Shown here one piece after another: positions 15,849 through 27,300 of a DNA stretch of 64,000 nt. Every line of letters starts with the position of its first letter. Position 1 is the first letter of the stretch. A program made the translations under genes and the position numbers. The stretch comes from Lingula anatina (lineage: Eukaryota > Brachiopoda > Lingulata > Lingulida > Lingulidae), in contig NW_019775180.1 of NCBI RefSeq assembly GCF_001039355.2, positions 788,072 through 852,071 on the forward strand, written 5' to 3'. The notes under the pieces are model-generated. The model was not told the DNA's origin. It did not search any database and was given only the letters and a program-made list of their open reading frames with translations.

Positions 15849-16608
15849 ACAGTAAAATAATCTGTCACTCATAAGTCTGGGTGGATAAATTCAGCACTTA
15901 ATTTAAAGTCAATTTTATAAACTGATTATCAGCTAAAAGTCACTGATCATCTTCAGATATTCTAGATGTTCATTGTTAGTCAATTCAGCATGCCATTAGC
16001 TTTTTAACTTGATATTTTATTCATATATGTATATACGTGTTGCAATGTGCCACAAACATGATGTGTTTGTAAAATCTAATATCAAATAGTAAGTTACCTG
16101 AGGACCATCCGATTTCGTAGAATGCCACGTAAGCTGTCTGTATTGTTGTTAAACGACATTTGGATGACGGTAGTTATAGGTGATTTGCTGTTGTAATTGA
16201 GTTTCTAAGCTGAGCTCTGATCATTTGGTATGACGCAGATGAAACCAAATAGCGTGAGCTAGGCTTCATTACAATGAGAGGTCTATACCGTCAAGTGGAG
16301 AAAATCGGAAGGATTTTAATTACGAATACAAATTATTTTTCTACTATATTGAATATGATTTCTGTGCTCAAAATGTCAGTGGTATATGTTTATATGTAAT
16401 TTGTCATGGAGATGTGATATTTTGTTATGTCTTTTTATACATGTGTCTTGACTGCGCTGTAAATTTTTCTTTGTTAATGGTAATATATATATTTTGCCAG
16501 TTGAAATTTTATTTTCGTTACATGGATTCAATACCAAAGTTCTTGCTGGCAAAGAATGGTGATCTTGTACAGTGTTATTTGTCATTAAATATATTTAACT
16601 ATAATAAA
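15849..16608 (+). other. EGR 3' UTR with poly(A) signal
   Basis: About 760 bp of AT-rich sequence follow the stop codon and end at AATAAA (16603-16608). Several TATTTA/ATTTA runs lie just before the signal; such elements shorten mRNA life in immediate-early genes, but the density here is too low to claim a real AU-rich element. Confidence 0.6.
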
Positions 16609-17286
16609 GTTCCAAAATGATTACGGTCTTTTTTCTTCTCATTCATACGTGGCGATCGCAAGTAAAAGCCTATTTACGGTAAACAGGCAGAATACAACGA
16701 CCTAATACGATTTATATAAAAAATCTTTGATATTTCCCAAAACTCACAACTCTCCTATAATTCCTTCTCAGGCAGCAGTCTGGCAACAGGTTGCTCGCAT
16801 AAACCAAATAGGGAATCCCTATGTCTGGATTTGTAAACAAAATTCGAGGTCAGTAGTGACGTCTAACTCGCGTCATAGAGTCCTGGAATGCTTGAGGTTA
16901 ATTTAAGCTTTAGTATAGAGGCTGCTGAACCGCAGCTAAATATAGACGCGGCATCTGGAAAGAAAACTAGTTTGTTAATGTCTTCGCCCGACTGTCAGTG
17001 GTATGCCATAAGCATAAATAATATGACCCAAGCATCTGCGGTGGATAAAGCAGGTGAAAACAAACAATTATATGGTTATACGGTACAGACGAGTTTTTAT
17101 AAATTACCTTCAAGGAAAATTTTAAAAAAGAGAAACTTTAGATGAATGATTTGTTTTCAAAGGATAACAGGACTATTCTGAAATATTTAATTCCAACATT
17201 TTTCTATTTTTTATCATCATTTTTAAGTCGGCCATTATAAAATTATTCTCTACTGGAGAGTTACTGCTCTGGTCTGGTCTCAAAAA
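16609..17286. other. Intergenic, nothing recognised
   Basis: A short open frame around 16888-17145 has no family signature and no splice or promoter context. I regard it as chance. Confidence 0.5.
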
Positions 17287-18530
17287 ACAAGGCAGCACAG
17301 CTGTCAAATGTACAGATATTAAGAAAGAAAAATAATCCAGTCAAGCTGATTTGCCAGTTTCAACTGTATATCAATGATTCTTGTTAGTTACAAAATATTA
17401 ATAATAAACACATTTTTCCTTTTAGGGCATTTGTAGTGGCAGTACACAAAAAGTTCTTTTATCAATTTTAATGCAATATTACATAATGCTTAACAGCATG
17501 ACCACCGCCAATTTTTATAATATACTTTAAGTAACATGGATATTCAGAAAAGGTGACTAGCAAAGGTCTTCAAGTCCATGGAAGTTCAAAGTAATACCTT
17601 GAAAATGTGAAGAATTAACATTTCACTAAAAATGGCATCACTTTCAAAAAAGAATCCACTTAGGCTGTTTTTCCAACAAGAGCATGGTTTTAGTCCTATC
17701 ATTCTTTTCCATAAGATTGAGAAAAAAAAAGAAAAAAAAAAACAGAATTACTTCAAAAAAATAAATGGATCGAGCTAATTTTCGCACTTGACCTGTATAA
17801 TAAACCTATGAATCAGTTCTGAAAGTTTTTGACAAAAGGTAAAGCGATTTTCTTTTTATTTGTTTTATGGAGGATAAAATATGCTGAAAAAAAAACAGCA
17901 TAACTTTTGGAAAAATGGTCCGATCAGGCTGATTTTCGAACTTGACCTGTGCTTAATGAATATTCATCAGTCCTGCATGTTTGAAGACAAAAGGTAGAAT
18001 GGTTTTCATTTTATTTGTATAACGGTGGCTTAAATATTCTGAAAATAGCAAAAAAAAAAATGCATAACAGAAAATGGTCCGATCAAGCTGATTTTTAAAG
18101 TCGACCTGTGTTTTCCTTATCTTGATCATTCCTGTAGGTTTCAAGACAATAGACCTATTGGTTTTCCTTAAAATGTGTTATCAGTGTTGCATATATGCTG
18201 AAAAAAAAAACTGTATTTTATGAATATTCATCAGTTCTGAGAGTTTGAGGACAAAAAGTAAAATAATTTCCATTTTATTTGCATAACAGTGGCTAAAATA
18301 TGCTGAAAAAAGAACAGCATAACTTTTGAAAAAATGGTCCGATCAAGCTGATTTTCAAAGTTGACTTGTATTTTATGAATATTCATCAGTTCTGTAAATT
18401 TGAAGACAAAAGGTCAAACCATTTTCCACTTATTGCTATAAAACTTAAAAGTCCACAGCGACAACTACAGCAAAGACAGACACAGGTGACAGCTACACGT
18501 ATAGACACGTGTCTGTACATAAAAAATAAC
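17287..18530 (+). mobile_element. Interspersed element with ~150-bp core repeats (pearl/HINE-like), copy 1
   Basis: The head ACAAGGCAGCACAGCTGTCA (17287-17306) also occurs, inverted, at the head of copy 2. About four to five diverged core units of ~150 bp follow (17640-18435); each has a block reading ATGGTCCGATCAAGCTGATT, then ATGAATATTCATCAG and GAAGACAAAAGG. Block starts near 17763, 17912, 18070 and 18331 give spacings of ~150-160 with one degraded unit. After the core comes a decayed CGACAACTACAG microsatellite, an ACAGACACAGGTGA motif, a GACACGTGTC palindrome and GTCTGTACATAAAAAA. The layout (head, tandem core, microsatellite, hairpin end) resembles the pearl/helentron-associated elements known from bivalves. 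The class is inferred; no transposase is present. Confidence 0.6.
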
Positions 18531-20029
18531 TTAAACATTGGTTGGCTGGAGACTTGGTCCAAAACATATTTTTATAACTGTATACGATTTGGGTTAAAAA
18601 TTGGACAGAGTTCCTTAGCTTCCTTCTAAAGCCTCTGATATACTTGGATAGAAATCAAGGTAAGCAAATATAAAAACAGAAGTAACAGGCAAGAATAACA
18701 ACATAAACGAAAATGAAACCTTGAGGTTTTACTTTTGTCACTTTTATTTCAATACTTAAAGAGTTGATCAGTCATCACCAACATGGTGTAAGTTTAATCA
18801 TTCATTGATAACAAATTTCCAATAATAAAAGTATTTGTTAAGAGTCAATGTTCCGCATATCTCAACTGATTTTCAAAGAATTGAGGACCATATTTATAAT
18901 CCTTTTTAAACAATCAGATACGAGAACGGAAAAAAGCAATTAAAATGAAGTTACCCTTTTTTTTAAAGAAAAACAACATATATCTGAGGTATGTTAGGTC
19001 AAGAGACATAACAGACTGTTGGAAGTCAAGAGATAGTGCAAGCTTTCAGGTGAAGGCACAGTTGTAATAATTATATATACTATATAGTATCAATGCAGTC
19101 TTCAGAGTTTTAGTTCATATCACTGTAACACTGAAATTATCAGCATCATCTTCACCAATTCCAAATTAGTTTCTGTAAATACAAACTTGGAAATGAAAAT
19201 GAAAACCTAACTGAGATGCATCTTCTGTCCCCTTTTTAACAATCTTACACATATTTCAAGCAGTGTATGCTTAGTGTTCATTAGCCACATGGATTACTTA
19301 ACATGTGAGCTGACATTTTCAATGTTGCTAGTTTATTCTCTCGAGTATACAATCCCCAAACACCATGAAGCCTCCTGTATCTATTATGTCAATTATAGTA
19401 ATATTTTTTATGAGCAAGAAATACAAATACAGCTAAATCACAGCATATTAATAGGTAAAATTGAAAATCATACTAAATGAATGTCATAATGTCCTCCCTG
19501 CAATGGGGCCTCACATATCTCAGTAGCCTTAATTAATATATAATAGAATACAAATCACAATACAACATTATACAAACTAAAATGGCCTTCATGGCCATTA
19601 CATTCTCCATAAAAGGTTCCCTGAATATATTGTACCATCATCACTTTCAGAGGTTATATAAACTATGTCAGTAAGTTTATTTGGATGCCTGATAGACCAA
19701 TTTTTTAAATAATGTTAGCTTTGATGAGATTTGTTTAGGCTTTGCACATCCATAAATATTTGGTAATGATCTCTAACAAGATCAGCTAAACAAATTTTCT
19801 TTTCCTTTTGGCAAATGAGTGTTTCTCATATGAAATATACATTTCTTTTGAAATGGAATGAAATGTTTGTTAGAATTTTGAATAGCATTAACATGTATTT
19901 TAAATGTGGTCAATGCCAGAGCATTCTGCATGAAGGTCACCATAGTAAACATTGAGATTGACATCAGTGTTCAATTTTGTTCGGGATTTCAATATATACA
20001 TTTTTGTTTGGCATAGCTGGTTCAAGAAT
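18531..20029. other. Probable ADO 3' UTR and intergenic DNA
   Basis: This lies downstream of ADO on the minus strand. A minus-strand AATAAA (TTTATT on the plus strand, 18743-18748) could end a ~1.3-kb 3' UTR; nearer signals were not convincing. No exon is recognised on either strand. Confidence 0.4.
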
Positions 20030-20785
20030 TCAAAATGAATCCATGTCAATTGCAATGCGTGGCCCCTTGTATTTGGCAGAAGCTGTCCAGTAATCAGAGG
20101 GCTGCGGGATCTCCAGAAGCCAACATATGTCATTCTGTATCCCGCTTCCTGTGACATCTTTCTCTATATTTAGTTCCTTGTAGTAATGACACACCCTTGC
20201 TCCAGTGTCATGGTCATAGGGTGGAGACAGTATATCTACAAAAGCCATGGGCCCGTTAACAGCCTCAATATAGTGCAAATTTCCTTCCTCAGGCCCAAGC
20301 TCACAAACACTATCAGAATCCACCACTGTGTCTGAATGGAGTTTAACTGGTATTATTCTGTCCCTGTGCCATGGTTTTACCGAACTATTTAGTTCCATTT
20401 CCTTTGGAAAGGGAATATCTTCCTTTGGGACAGACGTGAAACTCTTTATCTTGCCCTGTCCATGAATCACTTTAATGAGGCCATGCATATCGGGATGATC
20501 GTGCAATGGCAAACTTGCACCATGGCGGATAACAAAAATTCCAATACTAAGTATTCTATCCTCGTAAATATGCACGTAGGTAACTGGTGCTCCTCGGGTT
20601 TCCGGCCTATAAACATCCCGATTTTCAACTAAACGCTCCTCAAAATTTAGGTCGGATGCATTTAAAGTCTGAAGGACACCCTTAAGATCCGCTATATTCT
20701 CCTTTAACGCAACTTTACTGGAGATATCAAGGAAAGTTTTCCTCGCCAGGTGCCCTATCCTCTGGACGACATTCGCCATATTCAT
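20030..20785 (-). CDS. ADO: 2-aminoethanethiol (cysteamine) dioxygenase, single exon
   Basis: An uninterrupted 251-aa frame encodes a cupin-fold thiol dioxygenase of the PCO/ADO family. ADO adds O2 to cysteamine, giving hypotaurine, and to N-terminal cysteines of proteins, acting as an oxygen sensor feeding the Arg/N-degron pathway. The iron ligands are visible: L-H-D-H-P-x-M-H-G gives H95 and H97, and N-L-H-Y-I-E gives H171. C199 and Y201 in V-C-H-Y-Y correspond to the Cys-Tyr crosslink pair reported for human ADO. Further family blocks are V-T-Y-V-H-I-Y, the D-I-L-S-P-P-Y-D loop and the W-L-L-E-x-P strand. Human ADO has about 270 aa, so this is full length. The start is the first ATG; M3 is an alternative. 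The lack of introns matches vertebrate ADO although neighbouring genes are intron-rich. A CACGTG E-box lies 14 bp upstream (20799-20804). It diverges from BIN3 across 237 bp. Confidence 0.96.
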   Translation of the reverse strand: MNMANVVQRIGHLARKTFLDISSKVALKENIADLKGVLQTLNASDLNFEERLVENRDVYRPETRGAPVTYVHIYEDRILSIGIFVIRHGASLPLHDHPDMHGLIKVIHGQGKIKSFTSVPKEDIPFPKEMELNSSVKPWHRDRIIPVKLHSDTVVDSDSVCELGPEEGNLHYIEAVNGPMAFVDILSPPYDHDTGARVCHYYKELNIEKDVTGSGIQNDICWLLEIPQPSDYWTASAKYKGPRIAIDMDSF

Positions 20786-21022
20786 TTGTTTGTTTGCTCA
20801 CGTGGTACAGGCTGGGAAAGGTGACGTCTCTGGAAGAGTAAGGGATGTTGGGTCATGTCAAATGATTATGGCTATTTAAAATATATTTTATGTACTTTTA
20901 AAGTGAGTAGTAATTAGTCTCCTCATAAAGCCAAGATTTTGTTCTAGAACGATTCATCCGGGTGCGGGATTATATTGACCTTCACCTTCCTTCACTGAGT
21001 GTAAACAGGAAAGCAGTTTTAA
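20786..21022. promoter_or_regulatory. Divergent ADO/BIN3 promoter
   Basis: Only 237 bp separate the ADO start codon (minus) from the BIN3 start codon (plus), so the two 5' UTRs and promoters must share this segment. It holds a CACGTG E-box (20799-20804) on the ADO side. No TATA box is evident. Co-regulation is inferred from spacing alone. Confidence 0.65.
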
Positions 21023-24000
21023 ATGAGTTGGTAGGTAAATTATCTTTTACTTATTTGCATAAGATCTACAGTGCATACGTAACTACTGTTTATTCTACCT
21101 AGAAGTCTTATACACGCTGAAGTCTTTGATTTTTCTAAATCCATTTATTTGGTGGCTTTGATCAATGGCAATGCATCTGTTATTCAAATAAATTAGTTTT
21201 AATTAACTTTTACTAGTTTTAGTATTTACTTGATTTTTCATTGTTCAACCCTTAGTACGTTATAAAAACAAAACAGTGTTAGCGGAAGTTGGTGAATTTG
21301 CTAACAATGTTCAATAACAATGGTATGAAACCTCTCTTAACACAGTTAAGGGCTAGAATATGGGCATTTCTAAATATTAATTACATCACATATAGATGAC
21401 CTAATTGATGAAATTAAATCATGTTACACGTCAGAATTAAAATTACATTAATACTATTAGGGTATAGGATATGAATGTTTCTGGATGTTAATTTCATCAC
21501 TTTAACATAAATAAGATGATGGAATTTATAAATTTAAATTACAACACAGGCTTATTATGAAAGCATAACAAAATTTATAGATCTACAATAGTCAAGTGAA
21601 ATTTACAGTTTTACCATGAAATTTTGTTTTAAGAAATATAAAACAAAAATTTAAATACAAAATTATTGTCTAACATAATTCATTATTCTAATTGTACATT
21701 AATTGCAATAATAAAAGGGAAATCATCATCATCATCATCATTTAGAGCCTATAATGTTCCACTGTTGGACAAAGGCCTTAGCTGCAGCATGCTTTTTCCA
21801 TTGTTTCCTATCCTGAGCCTCAGATTTCCAGTTTGGCCAAGGTTTCTTCTTCCAAGACTTCCAGTAGTCATCTAATTCATCCCTCCATCGTTTGACCGGC
21901 CTTCCTCTTTTTCTTTGTCCATACCTTGGGGTCTATTCTGTAAGCCTGATTGTCCACCTATTGTCCTTCATTCTTTTGACATGTCCTGCCCACCTCCATT
22001 TAATTTCTTTAACTGTGAGCAGTACGTCCTTAACTTTGGTCTGTTCACATAACCATACATTCGTTTTCCGCTCTCTTGGACTGATGTTCAACATAATTCT
22101 TTCCATCTTTCTCTGAGCTACTTGTAGCTTGTGTTCCATGGAGGCATTCAGTGCCCAGGTCTCTGAACCATAGGTGATTGCCGGCAGCACACAAGCATTG
22201 AACACTTTCTTTTTCAGGCAGGTAGGAAGGTTGCTCTTGAAGATGTCATTGTGCTTCTCATGTGCTGCCCATCCTGCTTATATCCTTCGTTGGATTTCTT
22301 TCTCCAGTGTTCGATCACTTAGGCTGAACCGTTGCCCAAGGTATATATGCTCTTCTACTGCTTCTATCTCTTTTGTGTTGACCTTCACTGTGCAAGGGGT
22401 GGTTAGTGGTCCAAACATCACCTTTGTCTTGCTGGTGTTCATCTTTAGCCCACTTTTTGCGCTTTCATCTGCTAACGCCTGTAGCATTTCTTCAAGGTCT
22501 TTTGCATCATCTGCTACTATTATGATGTCGTCTGCAAACCTAAGGTGATTGAGCCTGGTACTGTCTATGTTTATGCCCTTGTCCTGCCAGTCTAGATCCC
22601 TGAATATACGTTCCAATGCTGCTGTGAACAGTTTAGGAGAGATTGTATCTCCTCTGTCGGTGCATTGGCCTGGGCGTGACGCTTGTTGAAACGCACACTT
22701 GTCAAAAATTTTGAAAAATCAATGCTAAATATATCCCAAACTGAAGGAATTATGGGAAAAATTTCTATAGATGACTGACCGAAAATCAGATGTGGAGATT
22801 TCAAATATGCTCTCGGAAAAGGGAAATATGAAGGCCAAATTTCATGTACTGTCACATCTTATATGGTATAGCTTTAATATACTAGCTTGACACAAATCAC
22901 AATTTGATCTTTAACACATTTAGTTTGGCAAAACCTTACTAGTAATGGAAACTAATTAGAATAGGGTAAAATCATGATACTTAACCTGTTGGTACATATA
23001 CCTACTATTTGCAGAATAATTGAATCTCATTTGTTATCAGTGTGGGTGGATGTATGCAATGTAGAGATTTTGTATTCTTTATATTTGCACAACCACATAA
23101 TCTTATCTTTTTTTTCTTGGCACCACTGTGGATGTAAACAGTGATCTACATTCTATATCAAATGTATAATAATATTATATTGACATTAATGATTGGACTA
23201 CTTAACAGTACTTGTGTATATAAAGCTTTATTCAATTCAAGTTATTAAAAAATGGGTGGCTAATGAACAATCTAATTTCTTTGCTAATTATTGATTTCTT
23301 TGCTAATTATTTACAAACTCCATAATATAAGGGTCTATATTCATCAGATCACTGTCTGTTTCTCTTGTTACCATTTCTAGTATTGTTGGTGTCCAAAAAG
23401 GTTGTTGTTCACCCTATAACTTCTAAACTATGTTTTGTAAATTCTTCAAATTTACAGAGTGGGATTGTTTGTTTGCTAAAATGCAGGTTAAGTCAGAAAA
23501 TTAGCATGATCAGATCTTATTTATGAAAGTTATTGATTTTTAAAAATCTGTATTGGTGATGTTTTTTCCCATAAATGCTATTTTTTTGTTAGTTAATAAA
23601 TTTACTTAAAATTTACAAGTGAGCTTCATTTGATTAAAAGAAAGGGTTTTTAAAAAATCAGTGAAACAATTTGTCATAGAAGTTGCTGATTTTTTAAAGA
23701 TGAATATTTGGGATATTAACCCAATAACTGTCGATAAACCACATTTTAAAAATAAATTAAGTTTTAAGCCATTTCATTTTTTTTAAGAAAGAGACAGTTT
23801 AAGTGTGTTTTAGTTAATAAGAAATTAGTTCAATCTGTTAGGAGTTTCACTGTGGCACAATTTGACAATATTTCAATTTTTTTATGTACAGACACAGATG
23901 TGTCTGTACATATTGCCATCACCTGCGTCTGTCGTCGCCGTCGTCGCCGATGCCGATGCCGATGCCGATGCCGATGGNGAATTAGTGTTGACTGACTGTG

Positions 24001-24310
24001 CTATAATAAGCATACATTATTGCATCAAAATTGACAAAATGACCTATTTTGCATGTTTTTTTTTTCTGTTTTTTGTCTGTACATTTGACAGCTTTGCTGC
24101 CTTGTTTGTATTTAGAGGCATTTCAGTATCATTCACAGCATAACTGATAAACTACTTCAGTTTAGGTTAAAATTTATTTATTTTGTTGATATATAATATT
24201 GCCATATTTTTATTATATTTAATAACTCTTTTACCATCCAAGCTCATTAGACGTCAGTTACTCTAGATCAGTTTCTTTGAATTTCTTTATTTAATGTCTG
24301 TATAGTTTCC

Positions 24311-24342
<32 letters not shown>

Positions 24343-27300
24343 AAAAAGTCCATGTGATCATTTCCTGACTGTTGTACAGAATCTCACAAAGTATAGAATA
24401 TCGCAATGACGTGATTGACCAGGAAATCCATGGGCTTGTAAATGTCATATTTTTTGTTTCTTTTTTTTGTCTCCTGCTGGGTACTTTAATATGTGTCTCA
24501 GTGTAAATTTTGTAGTGGGAGTTTTGTTTCCTAATGTGATTGTGACTCATAGGCACTTGACAACAAACATACACCCATAAATATTTTGAAAAGTTCAAAA
24601 AGAGATATTCATATTATTCATTATACATAATTTTCTTTAAGTTCATTTTATATTCGTAAAATAAAGATTTCTTATCCTTTTTCAGTAGTTGTGAAAAGTG
24701 AATTGCATGAAATTTTAGTAATTGGTGGGATTTGAAGGGTTGAACAGAAAGATGTGAATCTTCCATGGATGTGACTGCCTTATGACAAAACTTCATTTGC
24801 TGCCTGTGATAAAAAAGCTTAAATTTGATTGAAAACTGTTATTAAATCAATTTAATTTCTTTCAGGTTTAACAGATTTACCACTCCCAGAAGGAGCGTTC
24901 TTTCCATATCAGTGAGTAAATTTCTTGTTATGAAATATATGTCCTAAAGGTGGGCATTATTTGTTCCTCTAATACCTTTGTCAAATAGTTGAATGAGTTG
25001 TGATTTAATTTTAATTTTTTTCTCAGTGAAACCAGTGTTCAATAAAATAAATAAATAAAGGATAAAGTATACACAGTCCACTTAAATAAAGCGGCAGTGT
25101 ATGATTTGTTGAGGAGAGGTTATATACCATCAATCTCACATTATCTCGTAATTGCAATTGACATGGCCAGTGAAGTATAATGTGAATATAAGCTTATCGT
25201 GTGCCCAGGGAATAGGGAGGCTATGCACTATCTGCACTAGCCAACATGATGGAAAACATGACTTTGTGGTTTATACTAAAAACATCACATTGCACCCTGC
25301 AGGCGAGCTTCTTCATTTTGAAATCTCCCTGCCAGTGACTAGAAGGCATCTATCACTTATAGGCAGGCATATGAGTGAATTTAAAAATGATGAGGCTGAT
25401 CAGAAAGGAATTTGAAAGTCAGGGTATTGCACAGCAGATCAGGTACTGTTTTTAATATTGTATCAAAACATTTACATTAAGCAATACTTTCACGTGGCCT
25501 ACCTTGTGCACAGCATTGAAGTGTGCTGGGGCGTTTTCAAAAGAAGTCTAAAGTCTAAACTTTGGAGGGGAAATTTAAGCATCAGTAATATTTACTTAAG
25601 GCTTAGTCAGCTAAGTTACATTTCCAAAATCTCAAAAGTCACTTGCCTTATTTTGTTTTGTTTTTTTCTGTCTTTTAATTATGCCATTTTAGTAAATTGT
25701 GACTGTCTTGACAAAGGTTTCAACTCTCGCTGGTGACAGTTGCCCATTTTGATATTTGTCTAATACATCAGACTTTAGTCAATCATTCATATTAACTCTT
25801 AAAAAATTGACATTGTAATGTCCATCTAAGACTATTATGATCTTATTTCAATATTGCAAAATTGGCTTTACAATTTGGTTTTAACAATCAAAGCTTTGTC
25901 CAAGAATTTAAGACTATGAAAACCCCCTGTCAGTTGTAAATTGTTTCTTCACCTAAAATGGGATTTCTTTATTTTTTTATTTATTATTATTTTATTATTA
26001 TTATTATTTTATTATTTATTTATTTATTAATTTATTTATTTTTGTCATTCACATCAGTTTTGCATTTTTAAATTATTATTATTATTATTTTGGACAGACA
26101 CCATTTGTCTGGACATCCAGCAATCACCTGTCTGTTGATAGTGTTAGCTTGGCATTAGAGTTACCGTGCACTTTATTAAGTGAAAAAACAGGTATTTTAT
26201 TATTCTGTAACTTACAGAAATGATTCAAAGTGCTAATATACAGCTCAATTTCAAAAACCAGTATGACAAACCTATCATAAATTCTTGAAGCTACAAAGTT
26301 TGTTTTTTTTTTTTATTTTTATTTCTTATTTTTCACACATTGGCATCTTTGTGATCATTTGAAAGATTTGCTGCCTTGTATTGTAAATACTTTTAAAATC
26401 TTTTTTATCCTGTTTGGTGTCTGTATTTTGCCATTCTTTTCTGTCTAGTTTTATAATGTCAACACACTTCACGTTGTATTGTTTTCTTTCAGGCAGAGAA
26501 AGACTTTGAAAGGGAAAAAAAGAAACTAGAAATGTAGGTGTTAAATCGAATATGTATCATTTATCTGTTTCTTGGAAGGCTGTAATTTGAATTTAGGTGT
26601 AATAGGTGATATTTCACTTGAAAGAATAAATACAGAATGCAAAGACATATATTTAGTCAATTTTCTGTAAAGCATACTGGAAGTAGTATCTGTGAAAAAA
26701 ATAAACACGTCATATTGTCATCCACTTAGTTTCATTAAATGCAACACCAAATTAGAGAAAGGAATTAGAGAAAGGTTAGATGAAGACAAAGGTTCCATAA
26801 CCATTGCATATTTTTTTAATTTACTGTTTAACATGCTGCTGTATTTTTCCATTTAGTACACTCAGTGGCTGTTAATACTACTGTTGCATAAGCAAGTTTT
26901 TTGTGTCAAAAAGAGGCCAAAATGATGTTTATTTATTTATTTTTCTTTGGTTGTTTGGCAGGTGTGGTATGAAATTAAAGTTGGTGACATTTTAAAATGT
27001 TTACACTTTTTGTCAAAGATTTAGTTTGAAATACTTGTTTCTGTTTTGTATCTTGTCAGTGCACACAGGAACTATTTAAATTAGCAATCAACACTGCAAG
27101 TAGTGTTTTTAAGCTTATTAACTGTTATATATTTGAGTTGAGGGGCTTCATTCTGTCTGTAAAGATTAACTTGATTTGAAACATGGCAGATCAAAAATGG
27201 TCTAAGATTCATCATGCTGATATCATATGCCCATAATAAGTTTTAACAATTATTTTTGGTTATGTTTTCAGTTTTACCACATTGATTTAGCAGTGTTTGG

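Noticed and set aside
17640-18435. CRISPR-like array
   Set aside because: Units are ~150 bp, diverged and without spacers in an animal genome; this is a transposon core repeat.
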